Shown here piece by piece: positions 37,679 to 48,412 of a DNA stretch of 64,000 nucleotides; the first letter of the stretch is position 1, and each line of letters opens with the position of its first letter. The stretch is from positions 822,001 through 886,000 of the forward strand of contig NZ_LN681225.1 in the NCBI RefSeq assembly GCF_000953655.1, read 5' to 3'. The position numbers and the translations under genes were made by a program. This DNA is from Legionella hackeliae (lineage in GTDB: Bacteria; Pseudomonadota; Gammaproteobacteria; Legionellales; Legionellaceae). The notes under the pieces are model-generated. The model was not told where the DNA came from and searched no databases. It worked only from the letters and a program-made list of their open reading frames with translations.

Positions 37679-40303
37679 TTAACCATATTTACATTCATTA
37701 TCAGCGTCAGATTGAGTACATGCTTTATTTGCAGCAGTTTTCTTCTCATTACTAACAAAAAATCCATTATCTTTGTAGCCTTGAGTACAGGCTAAGGTCC
37801 ATTGTTTATCTTCTTCAGGACTAACAAGCGGTGTTAAATGCGGATCAGCTACAAATGTATCCACCATCTTTATTAATTCAGGAAGTATCTCATAGACTAA
37901 CTTGATGAACATAGGAGCAGTTAATCGTTGTCTTAGATCCGGCGTAGGAATAACTTGAGTAGAGTTATATCTCTCATTATCATAGAGTGGATCACCATGC
38001 TCCAAGTAATTTCTAAATGCTCTAAGGTCCTCATAGTTATCAATAATTTGATTGCATATTGCCGCTTCCGGATATTCTTTAATGGTGTTCAAATGTTGCA
38101 AAAATTGTGCTGCGTTGTATTCAATGGCATCATTTAATTCGTAATTTGCTTCAAGTAGCTTAGCAAGTGTTAACCCAGAATCTTTCTCATGATGTGCATC
38201 CCATTCTGAAAGAGTGGTGTAAGGTAAATCGTCAAATAAATAGTGTTCTTCCATTAAAAATGTTTTGACATTTAATAGCGCCTCAAACGCTGCCATTACT
38301 CGTTTTTTGCGATTTAACAGATGTGTTGGGTCTGCTTGGTGTAATTTTTCTGCCAAACCGCGGATATGTTCAAGGCCTTTTAATCGTTGCCTTTTCTCTA
38401 ATTCTCGTCTTTCTCTTGCAGCCTGGTCCTGAGCACGTTTTTCATTTCTCGCGGATTCAGTAGTAGAAGGCTTACTGGTGGCTTTTGTCATAATTGCGAC
38501 AAGTTTTTTATTTCGCTCTTTATCCTCTGCTCGAGTTGGAAGACAACGTATTATCTCGCCAATCTGCATTTTAGGAGGTATCTTACCAGTTCCATCAAAA
38601 ATTGCTTTGCAGGTGTCAATCACTGACGCAGCAGCATTTTTTTCTCGCAGCGCCTCGATGAATGTTTGCTCGTCTTCAAGAGTGGCTCGTCGTTCAATTT
38701 GCACAACCGGTACGGGAATTTGTTCTTCCTCAGCCGATTTGTTTTCTGCGTCAAGTTTTAGAATTCTTGACCAATAGAGAGTGGGTTCGTTCCTATAGAC
38801 GCCTAACTTTTGTTCACGTAAGACAAGAAGATTAACTAATCGGCTCCAAAATTCACTTAGGTCTTCACCAAATATTTTTTCTAATAAGGGAATATTCTCT
38901 AATAACTGGTCTATTTGATATTTGTTATCACCTTCATCTTGATGAACAATCCCATCCCTTACCAGGATAAATGCACGCCAATCAATAGAGTTATCGAGTC
39001 TGCATAAAAATTGAGAGAAATTTTTACCGGTAATTAATTCACCAATCATCTCTAGCAAGCGAAGTGCCGCATGCTGCCCTCTTTTTGTAGTGAGGTTAAA
39101 ACGAGTTTTATATTGTTCGGTCCGATCACGAACCGCTGTCATTAATACATTACCAAAGCTAAAAACGGGTCGTTTAGGCTCGAGTTTGCCTGTGAAATTT
39201 ACTAAATTGAGTAGCTTAATTAAATTTTCTAAATCAGATACATAAGTAGTAATTGCTTTGACACAAGGTAAAGTGACAGGTTTGATAGGATTCTCGGCAG
39301 GGTGAGTAATTCTTACAGCGACTTCCTGGAAAAAGGCTTTTAAAGAATCTGAATCTTTGTTAATGAAATCTTTTAGAGCTGCTTCAACAATCTCCTGATG
39401 ATCGGCCAGCTCATTTAACATATTGACAGCACTCGTCATAGGAGAAATATTTGGCGTCAGATCATGAGCGTCTTTGACCTGTATATCAACGATTGGAATA
39501 ACTCTGATTTGGTTTAAAGGGGGCTCTTTCGCTAAACCGCCAAATTGATCAAATGTAATCCATGTAAAAGGAGTAGGAGCAAAACTTGAGCTTAGTTCTG
39601 AACGCAATTCATAGGATAGATTTTGTATACATACACATATTTGCTCAATTAAAATGCGACATTTTTCTACCAGCTCGATTTCGGCCATACTAAGATCAGA
39701 AGATTTTAAACCTCTGGGAAGAGGATTAAATCGAGCTGTGAGATCTTGATATTTTTTAATAAAATCAAGTGCTTGAATGATAAATTGAATGCGATTTAAA
39801 TCAAAGGTAGCGTTTTCAGTTTCCGAGACGACTTCTTTTCTTTTTGGCAATAGATTAGAGTCATTAAAACAAGCATTTAATTGTTGATATTCCTCTTGGA
39901 ATTGCTTCTTATAGAAGGGAGCTATTGTTTCTTTAGCTTTTTTAATATTGTCGTTAAAAAGTTCACCCACAATTCTAGAACTTGAATAAGGATGGAACAT
40001 ATTAGCGCCTGCAAGCATCAATTCTTGAAATACGTCAACATTGGTGTTTAATGCAGCATAGGTTATTGGGGTGACTCCGTCTTCACTGTAATCAATATTA
40101 ATCGAGAGTTTATCTTTATAACGACAGATCAATTTAATGAGTATGAGCATGTCGCTGTCACCTGCTTTACAATTTTTGCAAGCAAGCAAAAGTGCTTTTC
40201 CATATTGTCCTTTTTCAATTTTGGCTAGAATTTGATCGGCCTTTCTGACCTTCTTTTCTTTAATCAATGCTTTTACTGAAGCAATTAACTCTTTTTTAGA
40301 CAT
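37679..40303 (-). CDS. Ankyrin-like protein with two HEPN-type motifs, candidate effector or toxin
   Basis: An 874-residue protein of unknown function. Residues 35-125 look like degenerate ankyrin repeats (EDGVTPITYAALNTNVDVFQ). Two separate regions resemble HepT/DUF86-type HEPN helical bundles. Region one (about 405-480) has RLLEMIGELITG and WRAFILVRDGIVHQ, giving R449-x4-H454. Region two (about 715-815) has LRAFRNYLEHGDPLY, giving R764-N-x3-H769. The R-x4-6-H motif is the RNase signature of HEPN domains. Between them lies a charged coiled coil (about 612-645). There is no signal or membrane segment. Ankyrin repeats are frequent in Legionella Dot/Icm effectors. The domain calls are by eye. 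Confidence 0.7.
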   Translation of the reverse strand: MSKKELIASVKALIKEKKVRKADQILAKIEKGQYGKALLLACKNCKAGDSDMLILIKLICRYKDKLSINIDYSEDGVTPITYAALNTNVDVFQELMLAGANMFHPYSSSRIVGELFNDNIKKAKETIAPFYKKQFQEEYQQLNACFNDSNLLPKRKEVVSETENATFDLNRIQFIIQALDFIKKYQDLTARFNPLPRGLKSSDLSMAEIELVEKCRILIEQICVCIQNLSYELRSELSSSFAPTPFTWITFDQFGGLAKEPPLNQIRVIPIVDIQVKDAHDLTPNISPMTSAVNMLNELADHQEIVEAALKDFINKDSDSLKAFFQEVAVRITHPAENPIKPVTLPCVKAITTYVSDLENLIKLLNLVNFTGKLEPKRPVFSFGNVLMTAVRDRTEQYKTRFNLTTKRGQHAALRLLEMIGELITGKNFSQFLCRLDNSIDWRAFILVRDGIVHQDEGDNKYQIDQLLENIPLLEKIFGEDLSEFWSRLVNLLVLREQKLGVYRNEPTLYWSRILKLDAENKSAEEEQIPVPVVQIERRATLEDEQTFIEALREKNAAASVIDTCKAIFDGTGKIPPKMQIGEIIRCLPTRAEDKERNKKLVAIMTKATSKPSTTESARNEKRAQDQAARERRELEKRQRLKGLEHIRGLAEKLHQADPTHLLNRKKRVMAAFEALLNVKTFLMEEHYLFDDLPYTTLSEWDAHHEKDSGLTLAKLLEANYELNDAIEYNAAQFLQHLNTIKEYPEAAICNQIIDNYEDLRAFRNYLEHGDPLYDNERYNSTQVIPTPDLRQRLTAPMFIKLVYEILPELIKMVDTFVADPHLTPLVSPEEDKQWTLACTQGYKDNGFFVSNEKKTAANKACTQSDADNECKYG

Positions 40304-40468
40304 GCGCTCAATTCCTACATGATGATGAGGTTAAAATCAAATGAGATAATTCTCATACATTATCCATGTAAAAAGCAATACTTTCTGTGAAAAAAATAAT
40401 CAAAGTGTAAATAAGTCGATATAAAGGGAGAACACAACCTAAACATTGAAATTTAGATTATGTCGAAA

Positions 40469-40861
40469 TTAAGCTTGATTACAAATGAAATCATTCGGAA
40501 ATACGACAGAAATATTGTCATTGGAATAATTAAAAGCAATGTTTCCTGCTTTTAAGCTGCATTCCCCGATAGGGGACATGAGTCGACTTGAAGGCGTGGG
40601 GTATATAGTAGCGCTAATTGTGTAGGCATAGTAACACGCTACATCCAAAAGTTGTGGAGCGCTGCCTCCTTTAAGTGTCATTGACTTATTAGGTCCTGTG
40701 CCATCAACAGAGTTAATGTTAAAGGCTACATTATCGGTAAGTAGTACTGGAGGCGTGGATACAGCAACTTGTACTTTACAAGAGAAATCATTTTCTGCAT
40801 AAACAGTCGATGTAGCAAGACAAAGAATACCAAACGATGCTGCACTAAATTTATTGAGCAT
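40469..40861 (-). CDS. Small exported hypothetical protein
   Basis: A 130-residue protein with signal peptide (MLNKFSAASFGILCLA to VYAEN, cut near residue 22). The mature part is rich in Ser, Thr, Pro and Asn with four or five cysteines (FSCKV, DVACYY, GECSLK, FICNQA), suggesting disulfides and a beta fold. No family was recognised. The ATG at 40861 has GAGGA six bases ahead; the longer frame to 40894 lacks such a site. It stands alone, divergent from carB. Confidence 0.75.
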   Translation of the reverse strand: MLNKFSAASFGILCLATSTVYAENDFSCKVQVAVSTPPVLLTDNVAFNINSVDGTGPNKSMTLKGGSAPQLLDVACYYAYTISATIYPTPSSRLMSPIGECSLKAGNIAFNYSNDNISVVFPNDFICNQA

Positions 40862-41093
40862 AGAAATCCTCTTTGGTTGTGCAAGAAAAATCAAACAAAT
40901 TTATCAATAGTGATGCACTTGATAGTACTGAGATAGCCTCTATTTTTCAAGATAAAAATTCTCCTTGCTGATTTTTTATAATGTCTAATTTGCCCAATCT
41001 AAAAAGATTCATTAAATCATCAATAAGAATAGGTATAATCTTTAGGCAAAACTCGGTAAAATAGGTCACTTTACCTTTTTTTTTGTATTTTCT

Positions 41094-44000
41094 ATGCCAA
41101 AACGAACTGATATAAAATCTATTCTTATCCTGGGTGCCGGACCTATTGTCATTGGTCAGGCTTGTGAGTTTGATTATTCGGGAACCCAGGCAGTTCGCGC
41201 TCTTAAAGAAGAGGGCTATCGAGTTATTTTAGTAAACTCAAATCCTGCAACCATTATGACGGATCCGGAACTGGCCGATGCAACTTACATTGAGCCGATT
41301 CAATGGAAAGAAGTTGAACGCATTATTGAAAAAGAACGTCCAGATGCCTTATTGCCCACGATGGGCGGACAAACAGCATTGAACTGTGCGTTGGATTTAG
41401 TGCGAGAAGGTGTGTTAGCAAAATATTCGGTTGAAATGATCGGGGCTACTCGCGAAGCAATTGATAAAGCGGAAGATAGGGAAAAATTTCGTCAGTTAAT
41501 GAAAAAAATTGGTTTGGAAATGCCGCGTTCAGCGATTGCCCACAGCCTTGAAGAAGCTTTTCAGGTGCAAGCACAGTTAGGTTACCCGGCAATTATTCGT
41601 CCTTCGTTTACCATGGGAGGAAGTGGTGGAGGTATTGCCTATAACCGTGAAGAATTTGAAGAAATCTGTACACGTGGTTTGCAATTATCGCCTACTCATG
41701 AATTATTGATTGATGAATCAGTACTTGGTTGGAAAGAATATGAGATGGAAGTGGTGCGCGATAAGAAGGACAATTGCATTATTGTATGTACTATTGAAAA
41801 TTTCGATCCCATGGGTGTTCACACGGGTGATTCTATTACCGTGGCACCAGCACAAACACTCACTGACAAAGAATATCAGCGTATGCGTGATGCAGCGATT
41901 AAAGTTCTAAGAGCCGTGGGTGTCGATACTGGGGGTTCGAACGTACAGTTTGCTATCAACCCTGAGGATGGACGCATGCTTGTTGTTGAAATGAATCCTC
42001 GCGTTTCACGAAGTTCCGCATTGGCGTCAAAAGCCACCGGTTTCCCTATTGCTAAAATAGCTGCCAAACTGGCCGTGGGTTACACCTTAGATGAGCTTGC
42101 TAACGAAATCACTGGCGGTAAAATGCCGGCCTCCTTTGAGCCGACCATCGACTATGTAGTCACCAAGATTCCTCGTTTTAACTTTGATAAATTTCCTCAG
42201 ACGTCCAAAACACTGACCACACAAATGAAATCTGTTGGCGAGGTTATGGCAATCGGTTCAAATTTCCAGGAATCTTTGCAAAAAGCAATTCGTGGTTTGG
42301 AAATTGGGCGCTCAGGTCTGGAACCTTTGTTTAAAAAAGGAGACATGGCAAGGTTGCGCGGTCATCTTCGTGAACCGACACCAGACAGACTTTGGTATGT
42401 GGCTGATGCATTTCGTCACGATTTAACATTCGAAGAGATTCATCAGGAAAGCAAAATTGATCCTTGGTTTCTCGCTCAAATTCAGGAATTGATTTTATTG
42501 GAAAAAACGCTTCATGGTCAGTCTATCAAGATGATTGATAAAATGACCATGCGTCAATTCAAACGACGAGGTTTTTCCGATGCCTATCTTGCTGATCTCG
42601 TGTTTAGCAGTGAAGAGCAAGTTAGGGCACACCGTTTAGAATTAGGAGTAACCCCAGTCTATAAACGCATCGATTCGTGTGCTGGTGAATTCCCAAGTGA
42701 TACGGCCTATCTTTATTCTTGTTATGAAACTGTCTGTGAAGCCAAACCTGAAGCTGATAAGAAAAAAGTGATGATTTTAGGTGGTGGTCCTAATCGCATT
42801 GGACAAGGAATTGAGTTTGATTATTGTTGTGTACACGCAGCCATGGCATTAAGAGAAGCTGGCTATCAAACAATAATGGTCAATTGCAACCCTGAAACGG
42901 TATCAACTGATTTTGATACCTCCGATCGGCTATACTTTGAGCCCGTTACACTTGAGGATGTATTATCAATCGTTGCCGTTGAAAAACCAGAAGGCGTTAT
43001 TGTTCACTATGGTGGGCAAACACCACTGAAACTTGCACGGGAACTGGAGCTCAATGGAGTTACTATTATTGGTACTTCCCCGGATGCAATTGACCAGGCA
43101 GAAGATAGAGAACGCTTTCAACAACTAGTATCCGAGCTTAACTTGCACCAACCTGCTAACGGAACTGTTCGCAGTGAAGCAGAAGCTATCGAACTGGCAA
43201 AACGAATTGGTTATCCTCTCGTCGTTAGACCCTCGTACGTACTCGGGGGAAGAGCCATGGAAGTCGTGCACCAGGAAGAAGATTTACGTCAATATTTAAC
43301 ACAAGCAGTCGCTGTTTCGAATCATTCCCCAGTATTATTGGATAAGTTTTTAAATGATGCGATTGAAGTTGATATTGATGCTGTTTGTGATGGAGAAGAG
43401 GTCCTCATAGGCGGAATCATGGAACATATTGAGCAGGCTGGCGTTCACTCCGGAGATTCTGCTTGCACACTACCACCGTTTAGTTTGAGTGTTGTAGTGC
43501 AGCAAGATTTGATGGAGCAAATTCGTCAACTGGCTTTGAAGTTGGGTGTGGTTGGTTTAATCAATGCGCAATTTGCAATACAAGCGGATGATATCTATGT
43601 CCTTGAAGTAAATCCTCGTGCTTCAAGAACTGTCCCTTTTGTTTCAAAAGCAACCGGATTACCTTTGGCTAAAATTGCTGCCCGTTGTAAAGTGGGGCAA
43701 AGTTTAAAAGAACAAGGCTTAGGTATGAACTATCCAATGCCAGCATTTTATTCCATTAAGCTTCCTGTATTTCCGTTTATTAAATTTTCCGGGGTTGATT
43801 CCATTTTAGGACCTGAAATGAAATCGACAGGTGAAGTGATGGGTATTGCTAGACGCTTCGGCCAGGCTTATGCTAAAGCACAACTAGCAGCGGGTTGTAA
43901 TATTGTAAAACGTCGACGAGCATTTGTATCTGTGCGTGATGCTGATAAAGCTCGCGTGGGTGAGATTGTAAAACGTCTTATCCAACTTGGGTTTGAAATT

Positions 44001-44297
44001 ATTGCAACAAGAGGGACCGCACTAGTGTTACAAGCAGCGGGTATCGATTGCCGACGCGTTTTTAAAGTGGCCGAAGGAAGGCCGCATGTGGTAGATTTTA
44101 TTAAAAATAATGAAATTGATTTCATTGTAAATACTACAGAAGGCAAGCAAGCAATCGCTGATTCTTTTGCCATAAGGCGCAATGCATTACAGCATAAGAT
44201 TAGCTATACTACCACTCTATCTGGAGCAGAAGCTGCGTGTTTAGCAATGAAATATGAGGATCGAGACACAGTAACTCGATTACAGGATTTACACTAG
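41094..44297 (+). CDS. carB: Carbamoyl-phosphate synthase large subunit
   Basis: Makes carbamoyl phosphate for pyrimidine and arginine synthesis. Two homologous ATP-grasp halves are visible, each starting with a similar block ([19 protein letters not shown] at residue 12; [19 protein letters not shown] at about 560). They are followed by a C-terminal MGS-like regulatory domain (about 935-1067) with the [13 protein letters not shown] segment. Length 1067 is close to E. coli (1073). carA is not directly upstream; the preceding gene is on the other strand. It is followed by greA with eight bases between stop and start. Confidence 0.97.
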   Translation: MPKRTDIKSILILGAGPIVIGQACEFDYSGTQAVRALKEEGYRVILVNSNPATIMTDPELADATYIEPIQWKEVERIIEKERPDALLPTMGGQTALNCALDLVREGVLAKYSVEMIGATREAIDKAEDREKFRQLMKKIGLEMPRSAIAHSLEEAFQVQAQLGYPAIIRPSFTMGGSGGGIAYNREEFEEICTRGLQLSPTHELLIDESVLGWKEYEMEVVRDKKDNCIIVCTIENFDPMGVHTGDSITVAPAQTLTDKEYQRMRDAAIKVLRAVGVDTGGSNVQFAINPEDGRMLVVEMNPRVSRSSALASKATGFPIAKIAAKLAVGYTLDELANEITGGKMPASFEPTIDYVVTKIPRFNFDKFPQTSKTLTTQMKSVGEVMAIGSNFQESLQKAIRGLEIGRSGLEPLFKKGDMARLRGHLREPTPDRLWYVADAFRHDLTFEEIHQESKIDPWFLAQIQELILLEKTLHGQSIKMIDKMTMRQFKRRGFSDAYLADLVFSSEEQVRAHRLELGVTPVYKRIDSCAGEFPSDTAYLYSCYETVCEAKPEADKKKVMILGGGPNRIGQGIEFDYCCVHAAMALREAGYQTIMVNCNPETVSTDFDTSDRLYFEPVTLEDVLSIVAVEKPEGVIVHYGGQTPLKLARELELNGVTIIGTSPDAIDQAEDRERFQQLVSELNLHQPANGTVRSEAEAIELAKRIGYPLVVRPSYVLGGRAMEVVHQEEDLRQYLTQAVAVSNHSPVLLDKFLNDAIEVDIDAVCDGEEVLIGGIMEHIEQAGVHSGDSACTLPPFSLSVVVQQDLMEQIRQLALKLGVVGLINAQFAIQADDIYVLEVNPRASRTVPFVSKATGLPLAKIAARCKVGQSLKEQGLGMNYPMPAFYSIKLPVFPFIKFSGVDSILGPEMKSTGEVMGIARRFGQAYAKAQLAAGCNIVKRRRAFVSVRDADKARVGEIVKRLIQLGFEIIATRGTALVLQAAGIDCRRVFKVAEGRPHVVDFIKNNEIDFIVNTTEGKQAIADSFAIRRNALQHKISYTTTLSGAEAACLAMKYEDRDTVTRLQDLH

Positions 44298-44305
44298 AGG
44301 TGGAT

Positions 44306-44782
44306 ATGCAAAAGCATCCAATGACAATGGAAGGCGCAGAAGCGCTAAAAAATGAACTTCATCGATTAAAGTCGATTGAGAGGCCACGAATTATCGAGGC
44401 GATAGCGACAGCACGTGCACATGGTGACTTAAAAGAAAATGCTGAGTACCATGCAGCTCGTGAACAACAAAGTTTTAACGAAGGACGCATTAAAGAGCTT
44501 GAAGCTAAACTTTCCAATGCTCAAGTGATTGATCTTAGTAAAGTACCAAACAATGGGAAGGTTGTTTTTGGTGCCATGGTGCATGTCTATCATATTCAAT
44601 CCGACGCTAAAATTAGCTACCGCATAGTTGGTGAGGATGAGGCAGATATTAAAATCAATAAAATCTCTTATAGCTCTCCTATTGGTCGAGCCTTAATTGG
44701 TAAACAGGTTGACGATACGGTTACTGTACAAACACCAGGTGGGATGGTTGAGTACGAGATTGTTGGTGTAGACTACAAATAA
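44306..44782 (+). CDS. greA: Transcription elongation factor GreA
   Basis: Rescues backtracked RNA polymerase by stimulating transcript cleavage through the secondary channel. The N-terminal coiled coil has [20 protein letters not shown] with the tip acidic residues (D and E of GDLKENAE), and the C-terminal FKBP-like domain has [21 protein letters not shown] two codons earlier is in frame, but the ATG at 44306 with AGAGGTGG ahead gives 158 residues, the usual GreA length. carB-greA linkage is common. Confidence 0.97.
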   Translation: MQKHPMTMEGAEALKNELHRLKSIERPRIIEAIATARAHGDLKENAEYHAAREQQSFNEGRIKELEAKLSNAQVIDLSKVPNNGKVVFGAMVHVYHIQSDAKISYRIVGEDEADIKINKISYSSPIGRALIGKQVDDTVTVQTPGGMVEYEIVGVDYK

Positions 44783-44820
44783 GAAAGCCATTTACCAACA
44801 GTGCACCTGTTGACTATAGC

Positions 44821-44841
44821 TCCCGCGGACAAGCCGCGGGA
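44821..44841. repeat. Dispersed CCGCGG palindrome copy
   Basis: TCCCGCGGACAAGCCGCGGG plus A: an 8-bp perfect stem around ACAAG, between greA and the convergent phosphatase gene. It may double as a terminator. Confidence 0.8.
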
Positions 44842-44866
44842 CGTAGAGATGAAGAATAAAAACTGG

Positions 44867-45547
44867 TTAGGGCAAATGGTAAAAAGGATTAGGAAGTTTA
44901 AATCCTTTTTGCATATAGCCACCCTCAATGTCGCTGTACTGATCACCAATAGAGGCTACTATGGTATAGCCTTGGCTGGTAATTGATGCTCTCGCTTGGG
45001 TTTTAAAGGGTGCAATTGAAGGTTGGTTGTAACTGTCAGGACGCATGTAAAGGCCGGCCCAGTTTTTAAATCCTGCATTTAGTAAGTTTTTCCTTGTCGC
45101 ATTCAGTTCAGACATGACACGTCCAGTGACAAAGAATACTTGAACTCCATTTTTTATGGCATCGTTGTAAAGTTTTAGCATGGGCTCAATAGCGGGGGAG
45201 TTTGCAGCCAGAATTTCCTGATGAATGAGGGTCTTATCGCCGATAAACTCTCGCTTAGCCATTTTGTTGTAATTACTTAAGCTTGTTTCATCAATGTCTA
45301 GAACGATCGCTAATTTCTTTGTATGGCCATGGCGCGCATTAATCTTTGCTTGTTGAATAATATAATTCTCCGCTTGATTTATAACATGCGCGAGCTCTTT
45401 TTCGTATAAGCCAGAATCATGATAGGTTTGTATTTCTTTCTTGAGCAGGCTTAAATTATTAGGTTCTGCATATGAAGAAAAGGAAAAAACGGAGAGAAAA
45501 CTTGCGATAATTAGCGGTTTGGCAATTGCTTTAATGGATCCTTTCAT
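44867..45547 (-). CDS. Exported HAD acid phosphatase (class B family)
   Basis: Predicted periplasmic phosphatase of the HAD superfamily, acid phosphatase class B family. A signal peptide ends near SSYAEP (about residue 28). The catalytic DxDET is in IVLDIDETSLSNY (about 83), motif II is FFVTGR, and the terminal acidic motif is IGDQYSDIEGG. Length 226 fits. Substrates are probably nucleotides or other phosphomonoesters. It is convergent with greA, with the palindrome between them. Confidence 0.88.
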   Translation of the reverse strand: MKGSIKAIAKPLIIASFLSVFSFSSYAEPNNLSLLKKEIQTYHDSGLYEKELAHVINQAENYIIQQAKINARHGHTKKLAIVLDIDETSLSNYNKMAKREFIGDKTLIHQEILAANSPAIEPMLKLYNDAIKNGVQVFFVTGRVMSELNATRKNLLNAGFKNWAGLYMRPDSYNQPSIAPFKTQARASITSQGYTIVASIGDQYSDIEGGYMQKGFKLPNPFYHLP

Positions 45548-45746
45548 TATTAACCCAACAAATTTAAAAATGGGTTAAAATTATACCTGTTAAAAGATGC
45601 ATGTCAATTGTTCAATTTGTTTATGTATTGCAATCGTACTAGAAAACTGATATTTAGTAAGAACTTAGCGCGGCAATGATAGCTACGTTTTAAAAAATAG
45701 AATTTGAAAACAATCAGGGACGATTCAATTTCTTTATAGGAATACC

Positions 45747-47003
45747 ATGTCGCAACCTTTAATTAACATCACACGTAAGCAAGCCTTATTTTTTGCTGGC
45801 TTTTTAGTGCTATATGAGTTCCTTACCTATATCGCCAATGACATGATTATGCCAGGGATGGTACAAGTCGTTAGTTCGTTTCATGGTCCAGAATCAGCGA
45901 TTGCCACCTCATTAACTGCCTATATTCTAGGGGGCGCAAGTTTGCAATTGCTCTTAGGGCCTATTTCGGACTGCTATGGTCGCCGTCCTGTTATGCTTTT
46001 TGGTGCTACCTTTTTCTTTGTATGCACGGTGTTAATTGCTTGTTCAAATTCTATCGATCAATTTTTGGTTGCACGTTTCTTTCAGGGCATGGGACTTTGT
46101 TTTATTTCTGTAATTGGTTATGCCACGCTGCAGGAAATTTTTGCTGAGATGGATGCAGTTAGATTAATTGCTATTATGGCAAATGCGGCTATTTTAGCCC
46201 CTCTGATTGGTCCGCTTTTAGGTGCTGTATTCGTTAAATATTTTAATTGGCGCTATATTTTTGTCCTCATTGGTGGTTTTGCTTTATTAGCTTTATGGGG
46301 GTTGTGGCGATTTATGCCAGAACCTATTGGGCAAACCAAACGGGATGGTGAACAAATTAAAGCGGTTCCTTTGTCACCTAAAGTCGTTTTAAAAAACTAC
46401 AAAGATTTATTCATCAATTTACCTGTGACGTTCGGTTCTGTGGCATTAGGTCTTTTGGGATTGCCTTGCATTGTTTGGATAGCGTTAGCTCCTGTTATTC
46501 TAATTAAGGATGCTAATTTATCCGTCATTGAATACGGTTTGTGGCAAATGCCTTTATTTGGAGCATGCATAGGCGGGAATTGGTTTTTACAAAAATTAAC
46601 CCATAAAGGCTCACTGAAACGAATTTTATGGCTAGGCTCGATAATTGTTGTAGTCAGTTTACTTGCAGTGATTATATTGCCTCTATTCATGGGCAATTAT
46701 TTTTTCTGGTTAATGCCAGGGTTAATTGTCTATTTCTTTGGCTTAGGCGTGGCAACTGCTCCTTTAAGTCGTCTAATTCTTTTCTCAACGCCTATAGGCA
46801 AAGGCACAACATCAGCTTTCATGAGCATGCTTGCAATGTGTATTCAGGCGGTTGGAATCGAAATAGCAAATTATTTATATCAAACCCATTCGAATATATT
46901 GTTTGGATGGTACTGTGCGGTTTCAGGGATTGTTTATTTTCTATTTTTGGCAGGTACATTTGCTTATGCCAAAAATGAGAAAAAGCTTGCTGTTGAGGCC
47001 TGA
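45747..47003 (+). CDS. MFS drug-type exporter (MdfA/Bcr-like)
   Basis: Inner-membrane major facilitator protein with 12 hydrophobic segments and 418 residues. The loop between helices 2 and 3 carries the MFS motif GPISDCYGRRPVM, and the motif C-like ILAPLIGPLLGAVF in helix 5 is typical of proton-driven drug exporters. The acidic membrane residue in LYEFLTYIANDMIMPG (helix 1) is like MdfA. Substrate unknown. RBS AGGAAT precedes the ATG. It directly abuts mobile-element debris downstream. Confidence 0.88.
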   Translation: MSQPLINITRKQALFFAGFLVLYEFLTYIANDMIMPGMVQVVSSFHGPESAIATSLTAYILGGASLQLLLGPISDCYGRRPVMLFGATFFFVCTVLIACSNSIDQFLVARFFQGMGLCFISVIGYATLQEIFAEMDAVRLIAIMANAAILAPLIGPLLGAVFVKYFNWRYIFVLIGGFALLALWGLWRFMPEPIGQTKRDGEQIKAVPLSPKVVLKNYKDLFINLPVTFGSVALGLLGLPCIVWIALAPVILIKDANLSVIEYGLWQMPLFGACIGGNWFLQKLTHKGSLKRILWLGSIIVVVSLLAVIILPLFMGNYFFWLMPGLIVYFFGLGVATAPLSRLILFSTPIGKGTTSAFMSMLAMCIQAVGIEIANYLYQTHSNILFGWYCAVSGIVYFLFLAGTFAYAKNEKKLAVEA

Positions 47004-47111
47004 TAAAACCTCAACAGGGTTAGCACAGAGCAAGGATTTTTTATTTTCATATTGGTCTGTTTTATTGGAGAATCTGGCAAAATATCAATTAATAAAAACG
47101 GGGTATTTGCG

Positions 47112-47375
47112 ATGAAACGCAGTAAATTTAGAGAGGAACATATTATTTGGCTAAAGCAAGTAGAGCTAGGCACAAGCGTATCGGAGGTGTTTGGGAAGCT
47201 TGGCATCAGCGAAGCGACGTTTTGTATATGGAAGAAGAAATATGGTGGTCTTGGTGCCTCCGAGCTTAGAAAACTGCTACAGTTGGAAGATGAAAATAAG
47301 TGCCTGAAACAGCGGGTAGCTGATTTAAGCTTGGATAAGCAGATGTTGCACGATGTTCTGAAAAAAAAGCTTTAA
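47112..47375 (+). CDS. IS3-family transposase OrfA (IS407-like)
   Basis: An 87-residue helix-turn-helix protein, first half of an IS3 transposase. It shows MKRSKFREEHIIWLKQVELG, the recognition helix region GISEATFCIWKKKYGG, and the leucine-zipper tail LEDENKCLKQRVADLSLDKQ. This resembles the IS407 subgroup. The frame opens earlier (47052), but the ATG at 47112 matches the family. orfB would normally be made by a -1 shift near the end, but here orfB is broken. Inverted repeats could not be found with confidence. Confidence 0.85.
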   Translation: MKRSKFREEHIIWLKQVELGTSVSEVFGKLGISEATFCIWKKKYGGLGASELRKLLQLEDENKCLKQRVADLSLDKQMLHDVLKKKL

Positions 47376-48412
47376 AGCCAGGTAAGAAGCGGGAACTGAC
47401 TGTTTCTCTTCAGGATGGCTATCCGATAAGTGTTCGTAGGAGCTGTGAAGTTTTAATCACAGGCCGTAGCGTATTCCAATACAGCTCATCCCGTGGTGAA
47501 GATACTTTTATAAGACACCGTATCAGGGAAATAGCCGAAACAAGAGTTCGTTATCGCTATCAGTGTATTCATGTACTGCTTCAATGAGAAAGCTCGGTCA
47601 TCAATCATAAGAAAGTTCATCGCATTTATTGCGAAGAAGGTCTTAATCTTCAAATGAAGCGACCTCGACGACAGTTAGCTGGTAGTCACATAGAGGAGCG
47701 GTCGCTACCCTCTACTTTAAACGAATGCTGGAGTATGGACTTTGTTTCCGATAACCATGTTTAATGGCAAGAAAATACGGGCATTCACTATAGTGGATAA
47801 TTTTAGTCGCGAATGCCTGGCTATTTATGTAGGACAAAGCTATCCGAGGTGAAGAAGTCATGGGCGTTCTTGAAGGACATAGAGTACTGGAAAACAAACT
47901 GTTGTGAAAATGGTCTTGAGTTTATTTCAAAAATATCGGATAAGTGGGCTTATCTGAATCACGTAACTCTGCATTTCTCAAGGCCTGGAAAACCAACAGA
48001 CAATGCCTTTATTGAGTCATTTAATGGAAGTTTTCGGGATGAGCGCTTGAATAGCCACTGGTTTCTTTCTCTTGACGATGCTAAAAACAAAATTGAAGAA
48101 TGGCGACTGGATTATAATGATTTTCGACCTCATTCTTTACTTAACAATTTGACTCCAAATCAGTTCAAACAGAAGGTGTTAGGTGCCGGTTTTCTAATTA
48201 ATGCTGGATTAATTTTAGGGAGAGGATCAATTTCTGTGGTGGGTGAGAATAGGAGCCCGCTGGTTATACAGGACTTGCTTTTATGGTTTTTGGACTCATG
48301 CTGGGCTGAGCATGTGGCGCCTTACGGCGCCGAACCTCTCCATCGACATGATATCAATTCGGACAAATCTGAGACACCTGGTGATGATTATCTAACGTCA
48401 TTTGGTCTTTAA
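47352..48412 (+). pseudogene. Decayed IS3-family transposase OrfB
   Basis: The DDE transposase half is recognisable but interrupted by several stops and shifts between about 47400 and 47880. The last part is intact, with SRPGKPTDNAFIESFNGSFR and WRLDYNDFRPHSLLNNLTPN (about 47980-48170), the second Asp and the Glu region of the IS3 catalytic core. The frame then continues through sequence unlike a transposase to a stop at 48412. The element cannot move by itself. Confidence 0.85.

Noticed and set aside
44821-44841. Palindrome as a plain greA terminator
   Set aside because: The same sequence recurs at other loci without a T tract, so a dispersed repeat explains it better, though it may still terminate.
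47000-48380. Defined IS3 element with terminal inverted repeats
   Set aside because: I compared the possible right end (GACAAATCTGAGACA) with the left flank and found no convincing matching inverted repeat, so boundaries are left open.
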